Assembly (NCBI RefSeq): GCF_033954455.1 | Contig: NZ_CP121473.1 | Location: forward strand, 2,094,501-2,158,500 | DNA length: 64,000 bases | Source of the DNA: Thiorhodovibrio litoralis | GTDB taxonomy: Bacteria > Pseudomonadota > Gammaproteobacteria > Chromatiales > Chromatiaceae | Reading direction: 5' to 3' | In this document: positions 39,631 to 48,635 of the stretch, one piece after another | Layout: each line of letters begins with the position of its first letter | Numbering within the stretch: the stretch's first letter is position 1 | Notes under the pieces: generated by a model | Databases searched by the model: none | What the model was told of the DNA's origin: nothing | What the model saw: only the letters and a program-made list of their open reading frames with translations | Program-made: the position numbers and the translations under genes

Positions 39631-42126
39631 CTAGAGGCTGATCGGCTCGGGCTCAACTTGCCAGATGCGCTCGGCGTACTCCTGAATGGCGCGGTCTGAT
39701 GAAAACTTGCCGATGCGCGCGACATTCAAAATCGACATGCGCGTCCAGCGTTCCTGCTCGCGATAGGCGTCGGCGACTTGCCGCTGGCAATCGACATAGG
39801 CGCGGAAGTCTGCCAGCACCATGAAGGGATCGTTGTAGATCAGGTTGTCCACCAGTGGTCGGAAGAGTGTGGCATCGCCATGCGAGAACAGGCCTGATCC
39901 GATCAGATCGACCAGCGATTTGATCTGCGCGTCGGTGCTGTAGATTTCATAGGGGTCATAGCCTGCGGCCTGACGTTGCTGGACTTGCTCCGCCGTCATG
40001 CCGAACAAGAAGAAATTCTCCTCTCCCACCTGCTCGCGGATCTCGACATTGGCGCCATCAAGGGTGCCAATGGTGAGGGCGCCGTTCATCGAGAATTTCA
40101 TGTTGCCAGTGCCCGAGGCCTCCTTGCCGGCCAGGGAGATCTGCTCGGAAAGGTCCGCCGCCGGGTAAAGCCGTTGCCCGCGCTTGACGTTGAAGTCGGG
40201 CATGAAGATCACCCGCAGGGTGCCATTCACTGCCGGGTCATTGTTGATGACATCGCCGACCGCATTGATCAGCTTGATGATCAGCTTGGCCATGAAATAA
40301 CCGGGTGCCGCTTTGCCGCCGAAAATAAAGGTGCGCGGCACGACATCGGTACCGCCCTCGTTTTTGATCTGCTCATAGAGCAGCAGGATGTGCAGCAGAT
40401 TCAAATGCTGGCGCTTATATTCATGAATGCGCTTGGCCTGGATGTCGAACAGGCTGTTTGGGTTGGGCGCCACGCCGGTTTCCTGCCCCAGCCAGTTGGA
40501 GAGGTCCGTTTTGTTGGCTGTTTTGACATCGCGCCAGCGGGTTTGAATCGCACTGTCCTCGGCGTGTGGCTCGAGCGCGCTCAGGCACTCGAGATTGCGA
40601 ACCCAACGATTATCGCCGCAGATCTCGGTGATCAGGTTGCTCAGGCGCGGATTGCTCAGCACCATGAAGCGCCGCGGGGTAACACCGTTGGTGATGTTAT
40701 GGAAGCGTGCCGGGTGCATCTCATAGAAGTCCCGCATCACGGTGCTTTTGAGCAGTTCGCTGTGCAGCTCGGCGACGCCGTTGATGGCGCAACTCCCGAC
40801 AGCGGCCAGGTGGGCCATGCGCACGCGACGGCCGTTGTTCTCGTCGATCAGCGACATGCGCCGCACGCGCTCGTCGTCCTCAAAGAACTTCAGCCGCACC
40901 TGATCGAGAAAATCCTGGTTGATCTGGTAAATGATCTCCATGTGCCGCGGTAGCAGTCGCTCGAACAGATCGATCGGCCAGGTCTCGAGTGCCTCAGGCA
41001 GCAAGGTGTGATTGGTGAAATGGCAGGCGTGGCGGGTGATCTCCCAGGCCTGTTTCCAGTCCATCAGATGCTCGTCGATGAGCAGGCGCATCAGCTCTGC
41101 AACCGCCAGGGACGGATGGGTGTCGTTGAGCTGGATGGCAAACTTTTTGTGAAAGTTCTCGAGCGTGTCGGCGTAGCCGAGCTCCAGGCGAATCATGTCG
41201 CGCAGGGAGCAGGAGACAAAAAAGAACTGCTGCTTCAGCCGAAGCTCCTTGCCGACTTCCGGGTCGTCGTTCGGGTAGAGCACCTTGGAGATGGTCTCGG
41301 CGCCGATTTTCTCGTGCACCGCGCCATAGTAATTGCCAGTGTTAAAGGCCTGGAAGTCGAAGGACTCAGGTGCTTCGCATTTCCACAGCCGCAGCAGGTT
41401 GACGTTATTGACACCATAGCCAGGGATGGGGGTGTCAAAGGCAACGCCGTTGACCATCAGCTCTGGTATCCAGCGCGTGCGGGTGATGCCGGAAGGATCA
41501 GTATGCTGCTCGGTATGGCCGCCGAAGCCGACGGGGAAGCAGATCTTGGGGCGGTGGATTTCCCAGGGGTTGCCGTTGCGCAGCCAGGTGTCACCCTTTT
41601 CGACCTGCCAGCCGTCGATGATCAGCTGATCAAAAATGCCGAACTCATAACGGATGCCATAGCCGATGGCCGGAATCTGCAAGGTGGCCATGGAATCCAT
41701 GAAACAGGCCGCGAGACGCCCCAGCCCCCCATTGCCCAGGCCTGGTTCCTCTTCGGTCTCGAGCAGGGCGTCGAGGTCAAGGTCCAACTCCTCGCCCGCC
41801 TCGCGCGCGGCCTCGGTAATACCGAGTTTGACCATATTGAGCGCAAGCTGTGGGCCGATAAGGAATTCGGCTGACAGATAGGCGACGGTGCGTGAGTTCT
41901 TTTCCTTATATGTGCGGGCCGATTTGAGCCAGCGTTCGAGCATGCGGTCGCGAACCGTATAAGCCGCGGCCAGGAACAGATCATAGGGCGTGGCAACCTC
42001 GCGGAAGCGCCCCTGCACATAAAACAGATTGTCGCGGAAGGCTTGAACCAAGGTGTCCTTGGATAAACCCGTGCGGATGGGTTCCTGACCCTCGGCGGTG
42101 GTTCGAACGGATGCTTTGAGACTCAT
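39631..42126 (-). CDS. glgP: Glycogen/maltodextrin phosphorylase
   Basis: 831 residues, the normal length of GT35 phosphorylases. It includes EEPGLGNGGLGRLAACF and the PLP-binding EASGTGNMKFSMNG with K677. The enzyme releases glucose-1-phosphate from glycogen with inorganic phosphate in the cytoplasm. In purple bacteria stored glycogen is used in the dark. The gene follows the phosphoketolase gene on the same strand after about 135 bp that hold a 15-bp repeat array, so they may be co-transcribed. Confidence 0.97.
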   Translation of the reverse strand: MSLKASVRTTAEGQEPIRTGLSKDTLVQAFRDNLFYVQGRFREVATPYDLFLAAAYTVRDRMLERWLKSARTYKEKNSRTVAYLSAEFLIGPQLALNMVKLGITEAAREAGEELDLDLDALLETEEEPGLGNGGLGRLAACFMDSMATLQIPAIGYGIRYEFGIFDQLIIDGWQVEKGDTWLRNGNPWEIHRPKICFPVGFGGHTEQHTDPSGITRTRWIPELMVNGVAFDTPIPGYGVNNVNLLRLWKCEAPESFDFQAFNTGNYYGAVHEKIGAETISKVLYPNDDPEVGKELRLKQQFFFVSCSLRDMIRLELGYADTLENFHKKFAIQLNDTHPSLAVAELMRLLIDEHLMDWKQAWEITRHACHFTNHTLLPEALETWPIDLFERLLPRHMEIIYQINQDFLDQVRLKFFEDDERVRRMSLIDENNGRRVRMAHLAAVGSCAINGVAELHSELLKSTVMRDFYEMHPARFHNITNGVTPRRFMVLSNPRLSNLITEICGDNRWVRNLECLSALEPHAEDSAIQTRWRDVKTANKTDLSNWLGQETGVAPNPNSLFDIQAKRIHEYKRQHLNLLHILLLYEQIKNEGGTDVVPRTFIFGGKAAPGYFMAKLIIKLINAVGDVINNDPAVNGTLRVIFMPDFNVKRGQRLYPAADLSEQISLAGKEASGTGNMKFSMNGALTIGTLDGANVEIREQVGEENFFLFGMTAEQVQQRQAAGYDPYEIYSTDAQIKSLVDLIGSGLFSHGDATLFRPLVDNLIYNDPFMVLADFRAYVDCQRQVADAYREQERWTRMSILNVARIGKFSSDRAIQEYAERIWQVEPEPISL

Positions 42127-42219
42127 GGGATGCAGCCTGTGTGATGGTGCCGTAAAAAAATGCGCGTGGAGATCGGTGTTGCCCGATATCCAACGCGCAT
42201 TCGCAGCCGGGGCCTGACG

Positions 42220-42264
42220 CGCAAGCTCAGATCAAAGAAGCCCAGATCAAAGAAGCTGAGCTCA
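42220..42264. repeat. 15-bp tandem repeat starting at the phosphoketolase stop codon, three copies
   Basis: Read on the minus strand, TGAGC (containing the stop codon, from 42264) is followed by TGATC at 42249 and 42234, an exact 15-bp period with units like TTTGATCTGGGCTTC. Confidence 0.9.
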
Positions 42265-44697
42265 AAACGGCCAGGTCCAGTTGTCGATCTCGGGCGTATC
42301 GATGCCGTACTTGTGTGCGTGATTGCGGCACTCGATCTGCTTGTCGCGCAACCGCTCGCGCACATGGGCACCTTTCACCTGCAATTCTGGCAGGCGGTTG
42401 ATGGCATCGATGGCGAGCGTGAAGCGGTCGATCTCGTTGTTGATGGCGAGTTCCATCGGGGTGTTGATATTGCCCTTTTCCTTGTAGCCGCGCACATGAA
42501 AATTATGGTGATTGGTGCGGGCATAGGTCAGGCGATGGATCAGCCAGGGATAGCCGTGGAAGTTGAAGATCACATGGCGGTCCTTGGTGAAGAGCCCATC
42601 GAAGTCGCGATCCGACAGGCCATGCGGATGCTCGCGCTCGGGCAGCAGGCGCAGCAGGTCCACCACATTGATGAAGCGGGTTTTCAACTCCGGGAAGTTT
42701 TCCCGCAGCAGCGCAGTGGCGGCCAGTGCTTCCTTGGTGGGGATGTCGCCGCAGCCGACCATGACCAGATCGGGTTCCGCGCCCTCGTCATTGCTGGCCC
42801 AGTCCCAAATCCCCAGGCCCTTGGTGCAGTGGCGAATCGCCGCGTCCATGTCGAGAAACTGCAGGTGCTGCTGCTTGTCGGAGACAATAACGTTTACATA
42901 GTCACGGCTTTTCAGGCAGTGATTGGCGGTGGACAGCAGGGTGTTCACATCCGGGGGCAGATAGATGCGAATTACATCCGGGTCCTTGTTGACCACCACA
43001 TCGAGAAAGCCCGGGTCCTGATGGGTAAAGCCATTGTGGTCCTGACGCCAGACGGTGGAGGTGATCAACAGATTGAGCGAGGAAATGGGCGCGCGCCAGG
43101 GAATGTCCTGGGTGATGGACAGCCATTTGGCATGCTGATTGAACATGGAGTCGATCACATGCACAAAGGCCTCGTAGGTTGAGAAGAACCCATGGCGGCC
43201 TGTCAGCAGATAGCCCTCCAGCCAGCCTTCGAGTGTGTGCTCGGAGAGCATTTCCATCACCCGGCCATCGGGGGACAGCTCGCCGCCGTCGTCATCCTCG
43301 GGCAGGTAGTCCTCCAGCCACAGCTTCTTGCTGACCTCATAGATGGCTTGGAGCTTGTTGGAGGTATTCTCATCCGGTCCGAAGACGCGGAAATTGGTCA
43401 TGTTCTCGGCCATGATGTCGCGCAGGAAGACCCCAAGCGGATAGGTGTTGCCGGCGCGCTGCACCCCAGGTTTGGGCACATCCAGGCCATAGTTCTGGAA
43501 GTCCGGCATGCGCAGGCTGCGGCGCAGCAGGCCGCCGTTGGCATGGGGCGTGGCGCTCATGCGCAGGGTGCCGGTCGGGGCCAGTGCTTTTAGCTCGGGG
43601 ATGAGCTTGCCTTCCTCATCGAACAACTCCTCGGGCTTGTAGCTGCGCAGCCAGGCTTCCAATTGCGCCAGGTGCTCCGGATTGCCGTGCATGCCGGACA
43701 GGGGCACCTGATGGGCGCGCCAGAAGCCTTCCACCTTGTGGCCGTCGACCTCTTTCGGCCCAGTCCAGCCCTTGGGCGAGCGCAGTATGATCATCGGCCA
43801 AATGGCGCGCTTCGTCTGATTGAGCAAGGGACCGCCATCGCGCGCCTGCTGCTGAATGGAGCGAATCTTGGCGTGACATTCATCGAGCGTGGCGGCCATG
43901 GCCTGGTGCATGGTCATGGGGTCATCGCCCTCGACGAAATGCGGCTCCCAGCCATAGCCGCGCATCAGTGCGGCCAGTTCCTCATGCGGGATACGCGAGA
44001 GCAGGGTAGGGTTGTTGATCTTATAACCGTTCAGATGCAGCACCGGCAGCACCGCTCCGTCGCGGATGGGATTGAGGAACTTACTCGAATGCCAGGATGT
44101 GGCCAGCGGGCCGGTCTCGGCCTCGCCGTCACCGACCACCACGGTGACTAGCAGGTCCGGGTTGTCGAAAGCGGCGCCAAAGGCATGGGAGATGGAATAG
44201 CCCAGCTCACCACCCTCGTGAATCGATCCGGGCGTCTCGGGCGTGCAGTGCGAGCCGATGCCGCCGGGGAAGGAGAACTGTTTGAAGAAGGACCGCAGCC
44301 CTTCCTCGTCTTCGCTCTTGTTCGGATAGATTTCCGAGTAAGTCCCTTCCAGATACACAGGCGCGAGCAAGCCCGGAGCGCCATGGCCCGGGCCGGCAAG
44401 GAAAATGGCTGACTGCTGGTGCTCGCGGATGAGGCGGTTCATGTGCACATAGACGAACGCCAGGCCGGGGCTCGCACCCCAGTGGCCGAGCAGACGCTGC
44501 TTGATGTGATCCTCGTTCAGCGGCTCGCGCAGAAGCGGGTTGTCGCGCAGGTAGATCATCCCGGCGGCGAGGTAGCAGCAGGCGCGCCAGTAGGCGTCCA
44601 TGGCGGTGAGCTGCTCGCTTGATGGCGCCGCCGTGGTTGGCTTGGTGTGCGGTGCTGGCGTGATGCGGTCGCTAGTGATCTGCGGGGATGCCGTCAT
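42262..44697 (-). CDS. xfp: Xylulose-5-phosphate/fructose-6-phosphate phosphoketolase
   Basis: 811 residues. Family signatures are visible: [52 protein letters not shown], and the thiamine-diphosphate-binding [16 protein letters not shown]. The enzyme splits xylulose-5-phosphate (and fructose-6-phosphate) with phosphate into acetyl-phosphate and a sugar phosphate. AGGAGAACATC precedes the ATG. It lies between gluQ and glgP on the same strand. Together with glgP it suggests a route from stored glycogen to acetyl-phosphate. No acetate kinase is adjacent. Confidence 0.97.
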   Translation of the reverse strand: MTASPQITSDRITPAPHTKPTTAAPSSEQLTAMDAYWRACCYLAAGMIYLRDNPLLREPLNEDHIKQRLLGHWGASPGLAFVYVHMNRLIREHQQSAIFLAGPGHGAPGLLAPVYLEGTYSEIYPNKSEDEEGLRSFFKQFSFPGGIGSHCTPETPGSIHEGGELGYSISHAFGAAFDNPDLLVTVVVGDGEAETGPLATSWHSSKFLNPIRDGAVLPVLHLNGYKINNPTLLSRIPHEELAALMRGYGWEPHFVEGDDPMTMHQAMAATLDECHAKIRSIQQQARDGGPLLNQTKRAIWPMIILRSPKGWTGPKEVDGHKVEGFWRAHQVPLSGMHGNPEHLAQLEAWLRSYKPEELFDEEGKLIPELKALAPTGTLRMSATPHANGGLLRRSLRMPDFQNYGLDVPKPGVQRAGNTYPLGVFLRDIMAENMTNFRVFGPDENTSNKLQAIYEVSKKLWLEDYLPEDDDGGELSPDGRVMEMLSEHTLEGWLEGYLLTGRHGFFSTYEAFVHVIDSMFNQHAKWLSITQDIPWRAPISSLNLLITSTVWRQDHNGFTHQDPGFLDVVVNKDPDVIRIYLPPDVNTLLSTANHCLKSRDYVNVIVSDKQQHLQFLDMDAAIRHCTKGLGIWDWASNDEGAEPDLVMVGCGDIPTKEALAATALLRENFPELKTRFINVVDLLRLLPEREHPHGLSDRDFDGLFTKDRHVIFNFHGYPWLIHRLTYARTNHHNFHVRGYKEKGNINTPMELAINNEIDRFTLAIDAINRLPELQVKGAHVRERLRDKQIECRNHAHKYGIDTPEIDNWTWPF

Positions 44698-44800
44698 GAT
44701 GTTCTCCTGCGAGTCGTGAAGCGAAGGCGTGGCCGCGGTGCATGCGCGACCCAGGCACGGTGCGAGTTGAGTAAGATCAAAACCGAAAACTCAGTTGGGC

Positions 44801-45724
44801 TCACTTTACATGTTCTTCGTGACGCGCCGATGAAGCCGGCGCCGATCCTGTTGGCACGCGCTCGGGCGACCAGTGCCTGATGGCGAAGGCCCAGAAATCT
44901 TCAAGCTGATCAATTTCGCCAGGCAATTGTGTCTGCCCGAGAAAGGCCCATGCGGGGCTCAGGCTGGCCAGCGGATCGGCGGTCTCGAGCGGCGTGTCCG
45001 ATGCTGATTTCGACAGCTTGCGTCCCTGGCTGTCAAGTGCCAAAGGTAAGTGGGCGTATTCAATGGCGGGCAGGTCGAGCGCCTGCTGCAGTAGGCGCTG
45101 GCGCAGCGTGCAGAGCAGCAGATCGGCCCCGCGGACGACGTGATTGACGCCCTGCGCGGCATCGTCCACCACTACTGCGAGCTGATAGGCCGGGATGCCG
45201 TCAGCGCGATGGAGCACGAAGTCACCAAGCGCTGCGTTCACATCCAGCGAGACCCGCCCGCGGATGCGGTCGATGATTGAGACTTCGCCCGGCGGAACGC
45301 GGAATCTTTGGGTTCGCGCCTTGGCGCCAGGCTTGAGTCCGTCGCGGCAGGTGCCGGGATAGATCGGGCCATCCGAACCAACGCGGGCCGTGGCGGCGAT
45401 CATTTTGCGCGAACAACTGCAAGAATAGGCCAGGCCGCGCTGCGTCAGGTCAGCCAGGGCATCGCGATAAAGTGGCAGGCGCTGGTGCTGGTAGTCGACC
45501 GATCCGTCCCAGTGCAGGCCAAGCCGCTCAAGCGTGCGCAGAATCGATGCCGCAGCCCCGGGGACCTCGCGGGTGCGATCGAGGTCTTCCATGCGCACCA
45601 GCCATTCGCCGCCGGCTGCGCGTGCGTCGAGAAAGCTGCCCAGTGCCGCAACCAAGGAGCCAAAGTGCAACGGGCCCGTGGGTGAGGGTGCGAAGCGTCC
45701 GCGATAAGCAGCCGGGTCGGCCAA
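44801..45724 (-). CDS. gluQ: Glutamyl-Q tRNA(Asp) synthetase
   Basis: 307 residues, a truncated relative of glutamyl-tRNA synthetase lacking the anticodon-binding domain. The HIGH-like motif is FAPSPTGPLHFGSLV, the zinc site uses YSCSCSR and YPGTC, and the second class I motif is KLSKS. It attaches glutamate to queuosine-34 of tRNA-Asp. It follows dksA by 15 bp, the common gammaproteobacterial pair. Confidence 0.96.
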   Translation of the reverse strand: MADPAAYRGRFAPSPTGPLHFGSLVAALGSFLDARAAGGEWLVRMEDLDRTREVPGAAASILRTLERLGLHWDGSVDYQHQRLPLYRDALADLTQRGLAYSCSCSRKMIAATARVGSDGPIYPGTCRDGLKPGAKARTQRFRVPPGEVSIIDRIRGRVSLDVNAALGDFVLHRADGIPAYQLAVVVDDAAQGVNHVVRGADLLLCTLRQRLLQQALDLPAIEYAHLPLALDSQGRKLSKSASDTPLETADPLASLSPAWAFLGQTQLPGEIDQLEDFWAFAIRHWSPERVPTGSAPASSARHEEHVK

Positions 45725-45739
45725 TGCAACGGGATGGTG

Positions 45740-46174
45740 TCAGCCGCGTTGCTTCTCGCGAATCTCGTCGAGCGTCTTGCAGTCGATGCACAGAGTGGCG
45801 GTGGGTCGCGCCTCTAACCGGCGGATGCCGATCTCCACGCCGCAGGCCTCACAGTAGCCATAGTCGTGGTCGTCGAGCCGCTCGAATGCCTCGTCGATTT
45901 TTTTGATCAGCTTGCGCTCGCGATCACGCGTGCGCAGCTCCAGGCTGAACTCTGACTCTTGCGTGGCGCGGTCGTTGGGGTCTGGAAAATTGGTCGCCTC
46001 ATCCTGCATGTGATGGACGGTGCGATCGACCTCTTCCATCAGGCTGCGTTTCCAAGCGAGCAGGATATCGCGAAAATGCGCCTCCTGGTCCTGGTTCATG
46101 TACTCTTCGTCGCTGCCGGCCTGATAGGGCTCGAAGCCGAAGGCTTTGGCGCCTTCTTTTTGTGCGTCAACCAT
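45740..46174 (-). CDS. dksA: RNA polymerase-binding transcription factor DksA
   Basis: 144 residues. Coiled-coil arms flank the tip [11 protein letters not shown] (D65, D68, A70), which enters the RNA polymerase secondary channel. The four-cysteine zinc finger is complete: C108, C111, C129 and C132 ([15 protein letters not shown]). With ppGpp it controls rRNA and amino-acid promoters. TCGGGAGAAACGCA precedes the ATG. First gene of dksA-gluQ. Confidence 0.98.
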   Translation of the reverse strand: MVDAQKEGAKAFGFEPYQAGSDEEYMNQDQEAHFRDILLAWKRSLMEEVDRTVHHMQDEATNFPDPNDRATQESEFSLELRTRDRERKLIKKIDEAFERLDDHDYGYCEACGVEIGIRRLEARPTATLCIDCKTLDEIREKQRG

Positions 46175-46515
46175 TGCGTTTCTCCCGAAACAATGGATCT
46201 CTAACCTTAGTGCTTAGTGCGATCCGTGCATATTTTGTTACACATGATGCCTGGTCTCTGCCGTCGCGGGCCCAGTGCGCTCGCGCCAGCAAACCCGCTT
46301 TTCTACCAGATGATGATGGTCTCGGCAATCATTGACGGGCGAAAATCTATCGCGCGGCCATACGATGGTGCAGTTTGACAGCATCGCCCGAGCGTCAGCC
46401 GGCGCTGCGACACGATACTCTAATAGTGATCTGGATCGTGAGCCAGAATCGGTTTTCGGTCGCGGACCGGATTCTCATGTTGTTCGGATAGCACAGACAT
46501 GTGCGGAGGTGTGAG
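46175..46515. other. Divergent promoter region of dksA and the CbbY-like gene
   Basis: About 340 bp without an open frame that looks coding. It must hold the dksA promoter (minus) and that of the HAD phosphatase (plus). No operator recognised. Confidence 0.4.
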
Positions 46516-47343
46516 GTGAAGCAACCGCGGGCGCTGATTTTCGATGTGGATGGAACCCTGGCGGATACGGAACGAGACGGCCACCGGGTGGCGTTCAACG
46601 CCGCCTTTGCTGAGGTTGGCTTGGACTGGCAGTGGTCGGAGTCGCTCTATGGCGAGTTGCTGCAGGTCGCCGGCGGCAAGGAGCGCATCGCCCGTTATAT
46701 CGATTTGCATTGTCCGGGATTCTCGCCGCCAGAGGGGCAGGTGCTGGGCGATTTCATTGCCGGTTTGCACCAGGCCAAGACGCGCCATTATGTGGCCCTG
46801 CTGGCACAGGGCGGTGTCCCGCTGCGAAGCGGCGTGCTGCGCCTGCTGCGCGAAGCGCGCGCCGCCGGCGTGCGTCTCGCCATCGCCACCACTACCACGC
46901 CAGAGAATGTGACCGCGTTGCTCGACAACGCGGGCGAGCCATGCCTGCGCGACTGGTTCGAGGTCATCGCCGCCGGTGATGTGGTGCCACGCAAGAAGCC
47001 GGCGCCGGATATTTTCACGCTGGCGCTCGAACAACTCGGGCTTAAACCTGAAGATTGCGCCGTGATCGAGGATTCAGACAACGGTGCGGCGTCGGCCTTA
47101 GCGGCGGGCCTAAAAAGCCTGGTCGTGACGCTGAGCCATTACACGCGGGAGCAGGACTTCGGCGCCGCAGCGCTGGTGGTCGATGAACTCGGGGAGCCGA
47201 ATGCGCTGGGGCGGATCGCTGGGGGCGTGGCTGTTGACTCGCTAGGCGTCGAGGAACTCGCTGGCATCTGCGTCGATCTGGCGTTGATCCAGCGCTTGCA
47301 CCAAGCGGTTTGGGGCGGCTCAAGCGCACGCGAGGGCAACTGA
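46516..47343 (+). CDS. HAD-superfamily phosphatase, CbbY-like
   Basis: 275 residues from the GTG at 46516, which has GGAGG six bases upstream; a GTG at 46501 would place the ribosome binding site inside the gene. Motif I is FDVDGTLADTE (D10, D12), motif II AIATTTTPENV, motif III RKKPAPD and motif IV EDSDNGAASALAAG. The family member CbbY removes xylulose-1,5-bisphosphate, an inhibitor of RuBisCO, which would suit an autotroph. No cbb genes are adjacent, so the substrate is not certain. It is convergent with the SCP2 gene. Confidence 0.88.
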   Translation: MKQPRALIFDVDGTLADTERDGHRVAFNAAFAEVGLDWQWSESLYGELLQVAGGKERIARYIDLHCPGFSPPEGQVLGDFIAGLHQAKTRHYVALLAQGGVPLRSGVLRLLREARAAGVRLAIATTTTPENVTALLDNAGEPCLRDWFEVIAAGDVVPRKKPAPDIFTLALEQLGLKPEDCAVIEDSDNGAASALAAGLKSLVVTLSHYTREQDFGAAALVVDELGEPNALGRIAGGVAVDSLGVEELAGICVDLALIQRLHQAVWGGSSAREGN

Positions 47344-47387
47344 ATTGTCTTTTAGACCAGGTGCGGCAAATTCAGACGGGGTGCCGC

Positions 47388-47433
47388 AAAAAAACGCCGA
47401 CCTCGCCCCTCCGGATGGAGCGCGAGGTCGGCG
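47388..47433 (-). terminator. Rho-independent terminator of the SCP2-domain gene
   Basis: On the minus strand CGCCGACCTCGC and GCGAGGTCGGCG form a 12-bp stem followed by seven T residues. It lies about 30 bp past the gene end. Confidence 0.92.
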
Positions 47434-47464
47434 TGGGAGCACGCGCGTGGCGTGCTGGCCGTGC

Positions 47465-47878
47465 CTAGCTGAGCTCGTCGGCGCCGACTTGCTGCATCAG
47501 GCCAAAGCTCTTCACAAAAGGCCCGGCCATGCGTGGGTCTTTGATCATTGCGGTATAGTCGCCCACCTTGAACTTGAGCTTACCGGTGGCGTAGGCGGTG
47601 CCGAGGCCCATCATGCCGATGCCTTTCTCGACCCACTTGAGCCAATCTTTCATATCGGCACGCATGTCCCAGTCCGGCTTCTCGCCATTCCAGTCCCCGG
47701 CGCTGGTGCAGATGCCATTTTCAACCACGAAGACACCGCGCGGATTCTCCTCATCCTTAAAGCCGCAGCTAATCGTGGAGCTGAAGTTGATGTCAGCCAG
47801 CTTCTGGCTGACCTCAGGATCGGCATTCCAGGCATCTTTGAGCTGATTCATCCAGTCGGCGGAAAAAAGTTGAGCCAT
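47465..47878 (-). CDS. SCP2 sterol-binding-domain protein
   Basis: 137 residues, one SCP2-like lipid-binding domain: MAQLFSADWMNQLKDAWNAD, a middle with FVVENGICTSAG and WDMRADMKDWLKWV, and KLKFKVGDYTAMIKDP. The ATG at 47878 has GGGAGG nine bases upstream; the frame is open further but without similarity. Such small proteins bind lipids or fatty acyl chains; the ligand is unknown. Monocistronic, with a strong terminator. Confidence 0.88.
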   Translation of the reverse strand: MAQLFSADWMNQLKDAWNADPEVSQKLADINFSSTISCGFKDEENPRGVFVVENGICTSAGDWNGEKPDWDMRADMKDWLKWVEKGIGMMGLGTAYATGKLKFKVGDYTAMIKDPRMAGPFVKSFGLMQQVGADELS

Positions 47879-48132
47879 ATCGGTCAGACCTCCCTCAGTT
47901 TGAGCGTGTGGGTGTTGGTTTGGATTCTTATCTTGCGTCTTGCGCGCGAACAATCTTACGCGCGGACAAGTTTTCGCACCAATGCTCCCTTTCAGAGCCC
48001 GGGTGTTCAGCGCCCCTGGGGTTGTGCGCCAGAGTGCTGCGAGAGGCGCGAATTGCCCTGGAGCCATGGGATTCTAACAGGAAGTGATCAGGAACAAAGA
48101 GCCCTGTCGAATCGAGCCGCGACAGCCGCGGG

Positions 48133-48627
48133 CTATTTGGTGTCGGGCCAGTCGCGGCATAGGTCGGGGAGCAGGCGCGATCGCCAGAGGTAAGTGAGCC
48201 CGGCAAAATTGAGCAGGGCTGAGATGAGGACGGGTTGGGTCAGGCGCTGCTCGAGTGGGCCAGATGCAGCGAACAGGCTGCTGGCAAGCAGGCCGATATA
48301 AAGAAGAATAGACAGGCTGAGCAGCGCGCGGGCGCGGCGCCAGACGGCGGGCATCCAGGCCGGTCTTTTGCTGGCGTGGCGGCGGATGGCGCTGATGAAG
48401 ACGGGCAGGGCGATGGCGTCGGCGAGCAGATACTTAGGAAGGATCAGCTCGCGCAGGACGGTGATCTCCTTGCCGGTGGTGGGCATGAAGGTAATGATCA
48501 ACAGCAGCCCGTGGCGCAGCAGCAGCGCCATGATGAGCCACAGAGTCGCCGGGATGCGCAGGTTGAGCTCGGCATCGTAGCGCTCGGGCGGGTAGGGCAG
48601 TCGGTTGATCGCGGGCGGTGAGTGCAT
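48133..48627 (-). CDS. DUF2919 family membrane protein
   Basis: 164 residues. The N-terminus PYPPERYDAELNLRIPATLW matches the start of DUF2919 (YfeZ-like); about four hydrophobic segments follow. Function unknown. It starts 8 bp after the cyclopropane-synthase-like gene and is the last gene of that four-gene operon, so it may act with membrane lipid modification. Confidence 0.8.
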   Translation of the reverse strand: MHSPPAINRLPYPPERYDAELNLRIPATLWLIMALLLRHGLLLIITFMPTTGKEITVLRELILPKYLLADAIALPVFISAIRRHASKRPAWMPAVWRRARALLSLSILLYIGLLASSLFAASGPLEQRLTQPVLISALLNFAGLTYLWRSRLLPDLCRDWPDTK

Positions 48628-48635
48628 GGCACGAC

